A DNA stretch of 64,000 bases, from NCBI GenBank assembly GCA_934486785.1, contig CAKSQK010000010.1:1-64000 (forward strand). The letters are read 5' to 3'. Source of the DNA: an uncultured Niabella sp. (GTDB taxonomy: Bacteria > Bacteroidota > Bacteroidia > Chitinophagales > Chitinophagaceae). The position numbers were made by a program, and so were the translations under genes. Positions 1 to 9,488 of the stretch are shown one piece after another. The notes under the pieces were generated by a model. The model was not told the origin of the DNA, did no database searches, and saw only the letters and a program-made list of their open reading frames with translations. Numbering within the stretch: the first letter of the stretch is position 1; each line of letters begins with the position of its first letter.

Positions 1-26
1 ATATTTCATTTTTCAAATTATGAATA

Positions 27-3000
27 TTGCCCCAATTCTCTACTTTTAATTGCTACGGTTTTTCGGGAGGAGGTCAATGTTCCATTCAGGATAAGCGGGG
101 TTTCATGTGGTTTGGTACAAAGGACGGACTGAACCGGTTTGACGGACATACTTTCAAGATCTTTCGCAGTGATTCAAAAGTAAAGCGCAGCCTCACCTCT
201 AATTCAATCTGGTCATTATACGAAGATCCATCCGGTACACTATGGGTGGGCACTGAACGGGGACTTTTTAAATACAATGAGGAGCAGGAGAACTTTGAAA
301 TGCTTGAAAATTCACGACCTGAAGAGATCAGAGATATAAGGATGGATGGCCGAAAAAATCTTTGGTTTATTTCTAACCAGGAAATATGCCGGTATAATTA
401 TGCCACTAAAGGTGTTATAAGATATTCCAGAGCAGCTAATGAAAGCTATATAAAGCTTGGCGTGGATAATGAGGGAAACCTATGGGCGAGTTCTTTACAG
501 GGAACAATAGACCTTTATGATGCCACGAAAGATAAATTCATAAAATATCCGGTACTTGATGTTTCAAAAAAACTAATAACACGTGAAATTCAACGCGTCA
601 TTGATTCAGGATTGGGATACCTGATTGTTGGCACAAGTGGGCAGGGCGTTCGCAAGTTTGACCTGAAAACAAAAACCGCTACGGCGCTTTTTACGCATGA
701 TGAAAATAATAAAGAAATTTTTGTAAGGGATATTTTAAAAACTTCAAAAACTGAATTATGGCTCGCTACAGAAAGCGGTATATTTATTTATGATCTCAAC
801 CTTGGCAAGCTGGCGCATTATACCAAAAACTATAACAACCCCTATTCTATAAGTGATAATGCTATTTATACACTATGCAAAGACAGGCAGGGCGGCATAT
901 GGGCCGGTTCTTATTTTGGGGGTATTAACTATTTTTCCAATCAAACCTTTGTTAAGAGAAAATACTTTCCATTTTCAGAAAATAAGGCGATTAGCGGTAA
1001 CGCTATAAGAGAAATTACCGGAGATGCTTACGGCCGGCTGTGGATTGGATCAGAAGATGCAGGTTTAAATGAATTAAATCCGGTTACGGGAGAATTTAAA
1101 CATTATACCAGCGAGCAAAAACCAAACTCACTTGCCTATAATAACATACACGGTTTATTAATAGACAACAATCATCTTTGGATAGGAACATTTGAACACG
1201 GCCTTGATATAATGGATATACGGTCAAAAAAGATCATTCAACATTTTGAATATGGAATGGGTGAACACGACCTCAAAAGCAATTTTATTCATTCAATATA
1301 TAAAACAAAAGAGGATACCATACTCATTGGCACATCAAATGGGCTATTCGCTTTTGACAGGTATTTAAACAGATTTAACCTGATCAAAAATGTACCCCAT
1401 AATGCTTTTTACTCAACTATAACGCAAGACCATGCGGGAACAATATGGGTTGGCACATTTGCATCAGGAGTATATTTTTTTAACTTAAAAAATGGTATAA
1501 CCGGAAGGCTGAAAATTATAAAAAACAAACAAAACTTACTTGAGAACAGCAGGCTAACCTATCTTTTTGAAGACTCGGATAACTATTTATGGACAGCCAC
1601 GGAAGCAGGCCTGTATAAAATATGCTTTAAAACAAAAAAAGTTATTGATTTTGAAGGAAAGCTTCCCAGCAATCTGGTTTATACTATAATGCAGGATAGC
1701 CTCAAAAACATTTGGTTATCTACCTCAAAAGGTTTGGCAAGAATTGACCATAATACGCGGGCGATCAAATTTTTTCTTAAATCTGACGGCTTGCTGAGCG
1801 AGCAGTTTAATTATAACTCGGCCTACCAGGATAGCCGGGGTTACATGTATTTTGGAAGCGTGAAAGGACTAATAAGATTTAACCCTCTTGATTACACGGT
1901 GAGCAATTATGCAGCCCCCATTTACATTACCGGCATGCAATTATCAAACTATCCGCTACAAACGGACAGCGGTAAATCTCAGTTAAAAAAATCTATTGCA
2001 TTAACGGAAAAACTAACCCTCAATCACAATCAATCTACCTTTAGTTTCGATTTTGCCGCTCTTGATTTTACCTCACCTGATAATATTGAATATGCTTATA
2101 TACTCGAAGGGCTTGATGACAGTTGGAATTACATTAAAAATAATCATAGAATTTATTTCACCAACTTGCCTCCGGGGTCTTATAAACTTCGCCTTAAAAG
2201 CACTAATAGCAGCGGTATATGGGGCGCCACCGAAAAAACGCTTCAAATAGATATATTGCCGCCTGTTTGGAAAACAAAAACAGCCTATTTTATATACGCA
2301 GTTATTTTTTGCTTATTCCTATATTACCTATACCGCAGTATACAGAAAAGAAATGCGGAAAAGCAAAAAAGAGAAATGGAAAAATTCGAGTTACACAAAG
2401 AGCGGGAATTGTATCACTCAAAAATTGATTTTTTTACCAAAATCGCGCATGAAATAAAAACGCCGTTAACCCTAATACGCGCACCAATGGAAAAATTAAA
2501 GAATAGCCAGGCTGGTAACCTTTCCATTCAAAAATACGTGCGTATTATGGATAGCAATACGAAACGATTGCTAAAGCTTACGACCGAACTTCTGGACTTC
2601 AGGAAGATTGAATATGGCAATGTTTCTTTAAACATAACATTACAAAATGTAACAGCGCTTACCTATAATGTTTGGAAGGATTTTGAACCCATCGCGGAAC
2701 AGAAAAAAATCATTTTCAAATTTAAAAAATGTAACAAAGACATACAAGCACATATAGATGAAGAATCGTTTATTAAAATCCTAACCAACCTTTTAAACAA
2801 CGCCATCAAGTTCACAAAAAAGAAAGTGGTTACAGAAATTTATTGCATTGAAGATAAAAGAGCAGTTGAGATCCGGGTCACCAGTGACGGAGTGGTGATT
2901 CCTGAAGAAATGCGGGATAAAATTTTTGAACCTTTTTACCGGTCAAAAGATGTGGCTCACATTTCGGGCACAGGATTAGGCTTATCGCTCGCAAAATCCC

Positions 3001-3104
3001 TTGCCCAATACCAAAATGGAAACCTTTACCTTTTACCTCACCCCGATGGATTCAATACGTTTGTTTTAGAATTACCTTTTAATAATATACTCAGCCATGA
3101 ATAA
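27..3104 (+). CDS. Two-component sensor histidine kinase with Reg_prop beta-propeller (HTCS type), 5' end uncertain
   Basis: Repeated 'W.GT..GL..Y/F' blades over roughly residues 20-640 form the Reg_prop propeller that senses ligand in the periplasm. A Y_Y_Y domain follows (about 655-735), then one membrane segment (about 740-760), a HisKA domain with phosphoacceptor motif HEIKTP (about residue 808), and an HATPase domain with N box (LLNNAIKF) and G2 box (GTGLGL). The G1 box is altered to SDGVVIP. Typical Bacteroidota hybrid sensors (HTCS) continue into receiver and AraC domains; here those lie on a separate gene that overlaps the end by 8 bp. The only start is a TTG just after an in-frame TGA at 21-23, and no signal peptide is encoded. 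The true 5' end is therefore missing, disrupted, or outside the window. A role in polysaccharide sensing is inferred from the neighbouring hydrolase. Confidence 0.85.
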   Translation: MPQFSTFNCYGFSGGGQCSIQDKRGFMWFGTKDGLNRFDGHTFKIFRSDSKVKRSLTSNSIWSLYEDPSGTLWVGTERGLFKYNEEQENFEMLENSRPEEIRDIRMDGRKNLWFISNQEICRYNYATKGVIRYSRAANESYIKLGVDNEGNLWASSLQGTIDLYDATKDKFIKYPVLDVSKKLITREIQRVIDSGLGYLIVGTSGQGVRKFDLKTKTATALFTHDENNKEIFVRDILKTSKTELWLATESGIFIYDLNLGKLAHYTKNYNNPYSISDNAIYTLCKDRQGGIWAGSYFGGINYFSNQTFVKRKYFPFSENKAISGNAIREITGDAYGRLWIGSEDAGLNELNPVTGEFKHYTSEQKPNSLAYNNIHGLLIDNNHLWIGTFEHGLDIMDIRSKKIIQHFEYGMGEHDLKSNFIHSIYKTKEDTILIGTSNGLFAFDRYLNRFNLIKNVPHNAFYSTITQDHAGTIWVGTFASGVYFFNLKNGITGRLKIIKNKQNLLENSRLTYLFEDSDNYLWTATEAGLYKICFKTKKVIDFEGKLPSNLVYTIMQDSLKNIWLSTSKGLARIDHNTRAIKFFLKSDGLLSEQFNYNSAYQDSRGYMYFGSVKGLIRFNPLDYTVSNYAAPIYITGMQLSNYPLQTDSGKSQLKKSIALTEKLTLNHNQSTFSFDFAALDFTSPDNIEYAYILEGLDDSWNYIKNNHRIYFTNLPPGSYKLRLKSTNSSGIWGATEKTLQIDILPPVWKTKTAYFIYAVIFCLFLYYLYRSIQKRNAEKQKREMEKFELHKERELYHSKIDFFTKIAHEIKTPLTLIRAPMEKLKNSQAGNLSIQKYVRIMDSNTKRLLKLTTELLDFRKIEYGNVSLNITLQNVTALTYNVWKDFEPIAEQKKIIFKFKKCNKDIQAHIDEESFIKILTNLLNNAIKFTKKKVVTEIYCIEDKRAVEIRVTSDGVVIPEEMRDKIFEPFYRSKDVAHISGTGLGLSLAKSLAQYQNGNLYLLPHPDGFNTFVLELPFNNILSHE

Positions 3105-3888
3105 CACATCAGAAGAAAAAACAACTATCTTAATAATTGACGATAATGAAGAAATTCTGGAATTTTTGAAAGAGGACCTCATGGAAAATCATTATTATGT
3201 GTACGAAGCGCGGGATGGCTTAGAGGCTTATAAAATTCTTGAAAAAAACGTTGTGCACCTGATCATTAGCGATGTGATGATGCCGGGCATGGATGGCTTT
3301 AACTTATGTAACAAGATAAAGTCTGATTTTGAATTCAGCCACATACCTGTAATTTTGCTTACAGCAAAAAACACGTTACAATCAAAGATTGAAGGATTGA
3401 ATTCCGGCGCTGACGCGTACATTGAAAAGCCTTTTTCACCAGAACACCTTAATGCCCAAATACAAAGCCTTTTAAAAAACAGGAACAAGATTAAGGAGTA
3501 CTTTGCCAAATCCCCCGCTGCCCATATCAAAAGCATGGCGCATTCCAAAACAGATGAAGAATTTCTGGAAAAATTAAACAGCCTCGTAATTAAAAATATG
3601 GCAAACCACAGCCTTGACGTAGAACAACTCGCAACGATGATGAACATGAGCAGGCCCACCCTTTATAGAAAAATAAAATCAATTTCTGATTTGAGCGTAA
3701 ACGAAATTATAAACCTAACCAGGCTTAAAAAAGCAGTTGAGCTAATGGTTGACAGAAAATTCAGCCTCAGTGAAATTGTTGAACGCGTAGGCTATAGTTC
3801 CCTGAATCATTTAGGAAGAAACTTTCAAAAACAATTTGGCATGACACCATCAGATTACATAAAAAAACAAACGACTCAGGGGAAATAA
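3097..3888 (+). CDS. Response regulator: receiver domain plus AraC-type DNA-binding domain
   Basis: Residues 10-130 are a CheY-like receiver with the acidic pocket D15-D16, the phosphoacceptor aspartate near residue 59 (ISDVMMPGMDG), the conserved T in LLTAKN and the lysine in EKPF. A linker leads to a C-terminal AraC/XylS helix-turn-helix domain (about 155-263) ending in the usual 'FQKQFGMTPSDY' signature. The start overlaps the end of the sensor gene by 8 bp, so the two are almost certainly co-translated cognate partners. Together they equal one classical hybrid two-component protein split in two. The likely target is a nearby carbohydrate-use gene, but no operator is evident. Confidence 0.93.
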   Translation: MNNTSEEKTTILIIDDNEEILEFLKEDLMENHYYVYEARDGLEAYKILEKNVVHLIISDVMMPGMDGFNLCNKIKSDFEFSHIPVILLTAKNTLQSKIEGLNSGADAYIEKPFSPEHLNAQIQSLLKNRNKIKEYFAKSPAAHIKSMAHSKTDEEFLEKLNSLVIKNMANHSLDVEQLATMMNMSRPTLYRKIKSISDLSVNEIINLTRLKKAVELMVDRKFSLSEIVERVGYSSLNHLGRNFQKQFGMTPSDYIKKQTTQGK

Positions 3889-3944
3889 GATTCTGTTCAA
3901 TTGCATTTATCGCATAACATTATATGCAAATAATTACAAGCCGT

Positions 3945-5795
3945 TTATTTTATTTTATACAACTCGTTATGTAAACGATTCAAATCGGCCACCGGTATTT
4001 TAATCACTTTTCTATCGTAAGTCAGTATACCATTGGTTTCTATTTCCACATCAGTTGTTTGTGTGTAAACAGCCGCAGAGAGGCCCATTGGTATCAGTTT
4101 TTTTAAATCTTCCATCAATTTTATATAACGGTTGAGCAGTTCCTGCTCGTTTTTAAAACTCTGGTAACCCCAGTTGTCTTTTTCCTGCCAGGTGTGCCTT
4201 TCTACCGGCAATCCCAGGCCGCCAAACTCACCAAGTACCAGCGCCATACCGCTTTTACCGTATATGGCAGGGTCAGGCATCATTGGATCTGGGTAATTGT
4301 GGATGTCTAAGATATGCCCTGTATTAAAAAAGTTTCCGCCGCTGGCGCTGTTCACCAGCCTGGAAGGATCGTAGTTCATTGTCCATTCGGTAATTTCTTT
4401 TGTTTTAAACTGCCCCCATGCTTCGTTGAACGGTACCCAAACTACAATGGATGGAAAGTTGTGAAGAAAATCCATGATGGCCTTCCATTCTTTACGAAAA
4501 TAATTTTCTGATTCTGCGGTGCGTATTTTATCGTGGTTGCCGCCCGAAATTTTTCCGGGGTGCATATCCCAGCGGTTGCCTCCCATATCTCCGCTGGGCA
4601 TATCCTGCCAAACCAAAACCCCAATGCTATCACAATGGCGGTACCAGCGCGCGGGTTCTACTTTTATATGTTTACGGATCATATTAAAACCCATTTCTTT
4701 TGTTTTCACAACATCAAAAGCCAGGGCCTGGTCAGTTGGCGCTGTGTACAGCCCGTCAGGCCACCAGCCCTGGTCGAGCGGGCCGTACTGAAATACAAAC
4801 TCGTTATTTAAGGCCAGCCGCTCAATACCATTGGCATCTTTTTTAAGCGTTATTTTACGCATTGCAAAATAGCTTTCGGCCTGGTCAATTTGCTTTGCCC
4901 CGCGCAGCAGGGAAATTTTTAAACTGTATAAATGGGGAGAAGAAGGAGACCAAAGTTTGGCATTCTTAATATCAATACTACCTTCAACACCTGAAGGCAA
5001 AGTAGCTTCACCAATTTCCCTGGTTCCATCGTATGCCACAAATTTTACAATATCGCCAGGCAATGCGCCCACCAGGTTGGCCGATACTTTCAACTGGCCA
5101 TTGTCTACATCGGGCGTATGTTTTGTGCTTTCAATATACGTGGCGGGTACTATTTCCGTCCACACAGTTTGCCATATGCCTGTAACGGGTGTGTACCAAA
5201 TGCCATGCGGATTTTTAATTTGCTTGCCTCTTGGCTGAGGGCCATCATCGGTAGGGTCCCATACGCGAAGGGCTATATCCTGCCTGCTGCCTTTCTTTAA
5301 AAATTTTGTAATGTTGAAACTAAAGGGATCAAAGCCGCCCTGGTGGCTGCCAACCTTAGTACCGTTTACATATACATCACACTGCCAGTCTACCGCGCCA
5401 AAATGTAAGATCAACTGATCGGCGCCTGAAGGCCTTTTTAAATTGAATGTATTTTTATACCAGAGCGCCTGGTCTTTGCTGACGGTTTTCCCCACGCCTG
5501 ACAGAGCGGATTCAACCGCATAGGGAACAAGAATATTTCCATCAAAATTTGAAGGAATGGTTTGCTGGCCAGCGCTGGTAATGGCATATTGCCACAAGCC
5601 GTTCAAATTTTGCCAGTTGCCCCTTACCAATTGCGGCCTGGGATACTCGGGCAATACGTTATTGACATCAATTTTTTCAGCCCAGGGTGTAAGTATTTTA
5701 TTGCCAGCCGGTTTCCACGATTGTGCAAATACCAAAGAAACTGATGAAAACAAAATGAACAGAAGAAGACCAAAAACAGATAGATTTTTTTTCAT
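3945..5795 (-). CDS. Secreted glycoside hydrolase family 2 protein (beta-galactosidase/beta-glucuronidase-like)
   Basis: 616 residues with an N-terminal signal peptide (hydrophobic run ending near the QSW at 25-27), so the enzyme is exported. An N-terminal jelly-roll sugar-binding domain (NLNGLWQYA ... WYKNTF ... LILHFGAVDW) is followed by an immunoglobulin-like domain and a TIM barrel. In the barrel, FNEAWGQF carries the expected Asn-Glu acid/base and VLGEFGG the candidate nucleophile. Family GH2 removes beta-linked galactose, glucuronate, mannose or related sugars; the exact substrate cannot be read from the sequence. The gene converges on the two-component pair with a 56-bp gap. That context fits a glycan-utilisation role, although no SusC/SusD pair is present. 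Confidence 0.9.
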   Translation of the reverse strand: MKKNLSVFGLLLFILFSSVSLVFAQSWKPAGNKILTPWAEKIDVNNVLPEYPRPQLVRGNWQNLNGLWQYAITSAGQQTIPSNFDGNILVPYAVESALSGVGKTVSKDQALWYKNTFNLKRPSGADQLILHFGAVDWQCDVYVNGTKVGSHQGGFDPFSFNITKFLKKGSRQDIALRVWDPTDDGPQPRGKQIKNPHGIWYTPVTGIWQTVWTEIVPATYIESTKHTPDVDNGQLKVSANLVGALPGDIVKFVAYDGTREIGEATLPSGVEGSIDIKNAKLWSPSSPHLYSLKISLLRGAKQIDQAESYFAMRKITLKKDANGIERLALNNEFVFQYGPLDQGWWPDGLYTAPTDQALAFDVVKTKEMGFNMIRKHIKVEPARWYRHCDSIGVLVWQDMPSGDMGGNRWDMHPGKISGGNHDKIRTAESENYFRKEWKAIMDFLHNFPSIVVWVPFNEAWGQFKTKEITEWTMNYDPSRLVNSASGGNFFNTGHILDIHNYPDPMMPDPAIYGKSGMALVLGEFGGLGLPVERHTWQEKDNWGYQSFKNEQELLNRYIKLMEDLKKLIPMGLSAAVYTQTTDVEIETNGILTYDRKVIKIPVADLNRLHNELYKIK

Positions 5796-5929
5796 TGGAA
5801 CAATATTAGTTAGGCGCTAAAATACAAAATACAAGTTAAAACATTTCTTTACAAATGATGATACGCTTTGTAAAGCAGCCGGTATGGTAGTTGAAACGCA
5901 GGCAGGATAAGGCTTTCAGCCGATAAATA

Positions 5930-5968
5930 AAAATGAAAAGCCGCACCAGATTATTTTGATGCGGCTTG
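5930..5968 (-). terminator. Rho-independent terminator after the sugar dehydrogenase
   Basis: Perfect 8-bp stem (5938-5945 pairing with 5960-5967, GCCGCA core) with a 14-nt loop. On the minus strand it is followed by a T-rich stretch. It lies 20 bp past the stop of the sugar dehydrogenase gene. Confidence 0.7.
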
Positions 5969-5987
5969 TTAAATAAGAGCGTTAAGA

Positions 5988-7208
5988 TTATTTATTTGAG
6001 ATCCTGTACAAACGGCCTTCATCAGTTACAGCGTACAATGCGCCATCTGTACCCTGGCCTACATCTCTAAACCTCTGGTTCTGATCAGCCAGCAATCGCT
6101 CCTCGCCCACTACCCTATTGTTTTCTATTACAAGCCGGGCAATATGTTTACTGCTGAGGCCGCCAACAAATAAATTGTTTTTCCACTCCGGTATCAGGTT
6201 ACCGGTATAAAAGGTGATGCCGCTTGGCGACTGAACGGGATCCCAGTAATACACGGGCTGCTCCATTCCTTCTTTTTGCGTGATGCCTTCGCCAATGGTT
6301 TTGCCGCTGTATTCAATACCATAAGTAATGGTAGGCCATCCGTAATTTTTACCCGGTTTAATGATGTTGATCTCATCGCCGCCACGGGGGCCCATTTCAC
6401 TTTCCCATAATTCCCCGGTTACGGGGTGAAAATCCAGCCCCTGCGGGCTCCTGATGCCATAAGCATAAATTTCGGGCTTCGCGTTTGCCGTATTGATGAA
6501 TGGGTTGCCGGGCGCGGGCTGGCCTTCTTTCGTAATGCGGACAATTTTGCCCAGAGCCGAATTGAGCTGCTGTGCCTGTGGCCTTGTCACCAGGTCTGAC
6601 CTTTCGCCGGTGGTAACAAAAAGATAACCGTTTTTATCAAACACCAACCGGCTGCCGTAATGCTTGTCTCCATTATAAGTGGGCAGCGCCTGGTAAATGA
6701 CGCGCGCGTTTTCAATTGTTTTTTCATCGGCTGAAAGCGTGCCTTTTGCAACCGCGGTATGGTTTCCACCGCTTACCGGTTCAGAAAATGCCCAGTAAAT
6801 GGTTCTATTAGTTGTAAAGTTCGGGTCGAGCGCTACATCAAGAAGGCCTCCCTGGCCTCTGCTGTCAACTTTTGGTGCGCCGGTAATAGGTGCGCTTACC
6901 ATTCCGGTAGTGGTAGCTATTCTAAAAGTGCCGCCTTTTTCGGTGATCAATAACCTGCCATCAGGCAAGGCTATTACAGCCCAGGGTTTGTTTAGCGCGG
7001 AAGACAATATCTGCACGTTGATTGGCGTTGTGGTTCTTACGCCTGCCACTCTTGTCTGGCCCGCAAAAGCAGGCTTGTATTGAGGGCTGTTGGGCGGTTG
7101 TGTTTCAACCGGAGGATACGTACCTGGTGCGGAACTTTGCGCCTGCTGCGGCTCAGAGCATGAAAATAATATGGCTGCAAAGCCAAGTGATGCAAATAAT
7201 TTGTTCAT
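5988..7208 (-). CDS. PQQ-dependent sugar dehydrogenase-like lipoprotein (GSDH family)
   Basis: 406 residues. The N-terminus is a lipoprotein signal with lipobox LFSC, so the protein is membrane-anchored. The rest is the six-bladed GSDH propeller (PF07995 type), recognisable from 'LNKPWAVIALPDGRLLITEKGG', 'GQGGLLDVALDPNF', 'YGSRLVFDKNGYLFVTTGER' and 'GPRGGDEINIIKPGKNYGWP'. The family oxidises aldose sugars at the periplasmic side using pyrroloquinoline quinone and calcium. No PQQ biosynthesis gene is in the window. The gene is monocistronic with its own terminator. Substrate and cofactor use are inferred from the family. Confidence 0.88.
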   Translation of the reverse strand: MNKLFASLGFAAILFSCSEPQQAQSSAPGTYPPVETQPPNSPQYKPAFAGQTRVAGVRTTTPINVQILSSALNKPWAVIALPDGRLLITEKGGTFRIATTTGMVSAPITGAPKVDSRGQGGLLDVALDPNFTTNRTIYWAFSEPVSGGNHTAVAKGTLSADEKTIENARVIYQALPTYNGDKHYGSRLVFDKNGYLFVTTGERSDLVTRPQAQQLNSALGKIVRITKEGQPAPGNPFINTANAKPEIYAYGIRSPQGLDFHPVTGELWESEMGPRGGDEINIIKPGKNYGWPTITYGIEYSGKTIGEGITQKEGMEQPVYYWDPVQSPSGITFYTGNLIPEWKNNLFVGGLSSKHIARLVIENNRVVGEERLLADQNQRFRDVGQGTDGALYAVTDEGRLYRISNK

Positions 7209-7285
7209 AATGTAATTTTTTTTGGCAATTACCTGATTGTAAGCACAAGAATAATGCTAAAGTTTAGGGGAATGTAATTTAAAAA

Positions 7286-7810
7286 TTACTCCGTGATCAC
7301 CACCTTATCTTCATCGTTATTTTCCTTCCACCGAACGAGCACTTTTTGTGTTTCAAAAGAATCAATTGCCTTGCCCACGTAATCGGCCTGTATGGGAAAA
7401 TCGCGTGTAAAGCGGCGGTTAATGAGTACACAAAGCTCCACCTTTGCCGGGCGGCCATAATCCAGTAAGGCATCCAGCGCAGCACGTGTGGTGCGGCCCG
7501 TGTACAACACATCATCAATCAGTATCACTTCCTTGTTTTCGATGGAAAACCTTATGTCGGTTTTATTGGCCTTGTGTAATTCCTTGCGCACATCGTCACG
7601 GTAAAAAGTAATGTCCAGCTTACCATAGTTGATCTTTTCAGTGCTGATGAGAGATTGAATTTCGGCATAAATGCGATCGCTTAAATAAATACCACGTGGC
7701 TGTATGCCAATAATAGCCACGTTGGAAACATCAGTATGGTTTTCCATGATCTGATGTGCCAGCCTTTTGATGGTAATGCCTATTTGCTTTTGTGACAGTA
7801 TTTCTTTCAT
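7286..7810 (-). CDS. pyrR: Bifunctional pyrimidine regulatory protein / uracil phosphoribosyltransferase PyrR
   Basis: 174 residues of the type I phosphoribosyltransferase fold. The PRPP-binding loop is VILIDDVLYTGRT (about residues 94-106), with the PyrR hallmark IGIQPRG earlier. The family converts uracil and PRPP to UMP. In Firmicutes it also binds pyr mRNA attenuators; RNA binding in Bacteroidota is not established by this sequence. The gene is last in a probable prfB-pruA-pyrR transcription unit, 19 bp after pruA. pyrE lies far away in the window. Confidence 0.92.
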   Translation of the reverse strand: MKEILSQKQIGITIKRLAHQIMENHTDVSNVAIIGIQPRGIYLSDRIYAEIQSLISTEKINYGKLDITFYRDDVRKELHKANKTDIRFSIENKEVILIDDVLYTGRTTRAALDALLDYGRPAKVELCVLINRRFTRDFPIQADYVGKAIDSFETQKVLVRWKENNDEDKVVITE

Positions 7811-7829
7811 AGCCTGTTTGTTGTTTGGT

Positions 7830-9461
7830 CTATTCTTCCATCATAAAAGGATACCTGTAATCGGTTGGAGGATTAAAGGTTTCTTTAATGGTTCTGGCGC
7901 TCAGCCAGCGGTACAGGTTTAAAATAGAACCGGCTTTATCATTGGTGCCGCTTGCCCTGGCGCCGCCAAATGGCTGCTGGCCCACCACGGCGCCGGTGGG
8001 TTTATCATTGATGTAAAAATTGCCCGCAGCGTTCGAAAGCCTTTGTGTAGCCAGCTCTACCGCGGCCCTGTCTTGTGAAATAATGGAACCCGTAAGCGCA
8101 TAAGGCGATGTATTGTCTACCAGCTCTAATGTTTTTTCAAAATCATTTTCAGGGTACACATGCACGGTAAGCACCGGGCCGAAAATTTCTTCGCACATGG
8201 TTACAAACTGCGGGTTCTTTGCTTCGATAACGGTGGGCTGCACAAAAAATCCTTTTGTTTTATCACAGGTTCCGCCGGCTATGATGGTTGCATCGGGTGC
8301 GTTTCTGGCTTTATCAATATAGCTTTGAATGTTATCAAAACTTTTTTCATCTATCACCGCATTGATGAAATTGCTGAAGTCTTCTACCGTTCCCATCTTA
8401 AAAGAATTCACATCATCAATAAGCTGTTGCTTCACCTCTTCCCAAAGGTTGGAGGGTATATAAGCCCTTGACGCGGCTGAACATTTCTGCCCCTGGTATT
8501 CAAAAGCGCCGCGAAGCAATGCCGTAGAAACCACTGAAGGATCTGCGCTTTTGTGCACCATTACAAAATCTTTACCACCCGTTTCGCCCACAATGCGTGG
8601 ATAGCTTTTATACATGCCCATGTTCTTACCAATTGTTTCCCACATGTTGTTGAACACGCCGGTAGAACCCGTAAAATGCACGCCCGCAAAATCTTTGTGA
8701 TTGAAACAAACTTCGCCTACTACAGGGCCGCTTACATAAATCAGGTTGATAACACCATCAGGCAAGCCTGCTTCTTTTAAAATACGCATCAGCATTTGCG
8801 CTGAATATACCTGAGTATTGGCACATTTCCACACCACTGTGTTGCCGCACATGGCAGCAGAGGTGGGCAGGTTGCCGCCAATGGCAGTAAAGTTAAAAGG
8901 CGTAACAGCCAGCACGAAACCTTCCAGCGGGCGGTACTCAAGGCGGTTATGCATGCCCGGCCCGCTAATGGGTTGCTGGCGGTAGATCTGGTCTAAAAAA
9001 TGTACGTTAAAGCGAAGAAAATCCACTAACTCGCAGGCGCTGTCAATTTCTGCCTGGTACACATTTTTGCTTTGCCCCAGCATGGTGGTGCCATTCATAT
9101 AGCTGCGGTATTTTGTAGCAATAAGATCAGCAGCTTTTAAGAATATCCCTGCACGGTTTTCCCAGCTCATGGCGGCCCAGCCTTGTTTTGCTTTCAGGGC
9201 AGCATCTATGGCCATTTGCACGTGTTCTTTATTGCCGGCAGAAAATGTTCCTAATAAATGTGCTCTTTCGTGTGGTGGGCGGATCTCTACTTTTTTATCG
9301 GTATGCACTTCTTCTCCGCCTATATACATAGGCACATTCCTCACTTCATTTTTAAGCAAAGCAAGTGTTTTTTTCAGCGTTTGTTTTTCTGTGCTGCCCG
9401 GCGCATAATTTAGCACCGGTTCGTTGGCCGGTAATGGGTATGAAAAATTTCCGTGGCTCAT
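7830..9461 (-). CDS. pruA: L-glutamate gamma-semialdehyde (1-pyrroline-5-carboxylate) dehydrogenase
   Basis: 543 residues, the usual length for the stand-alone RocA/PruA enzyme. Aldehyde dehydrogenase signatures are visible: the NAD-binding region VHFTGSTGVFN, the glutamate in VGETGGKDF, and the catalytic cysteine in EYQGQKCSAASRAY. It catalyses the last step of proline and ornithine catabolism, oxidising glutamate semialdehyde to glutamate with NAD+. It lies between prfB and pyrR with short gaps (27 and 19 bp). The ornithine aminotransferase gene near 39 kb would supply the same intermediate. Confidence 0.95.
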   Translation of the reverse strand: MSHGNFSYPLPANEPVLNYAPGSTEKQTLKKTLALLKNEVRNVPMYIGGEEVHTDKKVEIRPPHERAHLLGTFSAGNKEHVQMAIDAALKAKQGWAAMSWENRAGIFLKAADLIATKYRSYMNGTTMLGQSKNVYQAEIDSACELVDFLRFNVHFLDQIYRQQPISGPGMHNRLEYRPLEGFVLAVTPFNFTAIGGNLPTSAAMCGNTVVWKCANTQVYSAQMLMRILKEAGLPDGVINLIYVSGPVVGEVCFNHKDFAGVHFTGSTGVFNNMWETIGKNMGMYKSYPRIVGETGGKDFVMVHKSADPSVVSTALLRGAFEYQGQKCSAASRAYIPSNLWEEVKQQLIDDVNSFKMGTVEDFSNFINAVIDEKSFDNIQSYIDKARNAPDATIIAGGTCDKTKGFFVQPTVIEAKNPQFVTMCEEIFGPVLTVHVYPENDFEKTLELVDNTSPYALTGSIISQDRAAVELATQRLSNAAGNFYINDKPTGAVVGQQPFGGARASGTNDKAGSILNLYRWLSARTIKETFNPPTDYRYPFMMEE

Positions 9462-9488
9462 TCTATTTCTTTTTAGAAATTATAATAT

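Noticed and set aside
3228-3659. 143-codon minus-strand frame inside the response regulator
   Set aside because: Shadow frame opposite a conserved receiver/AraC gene.
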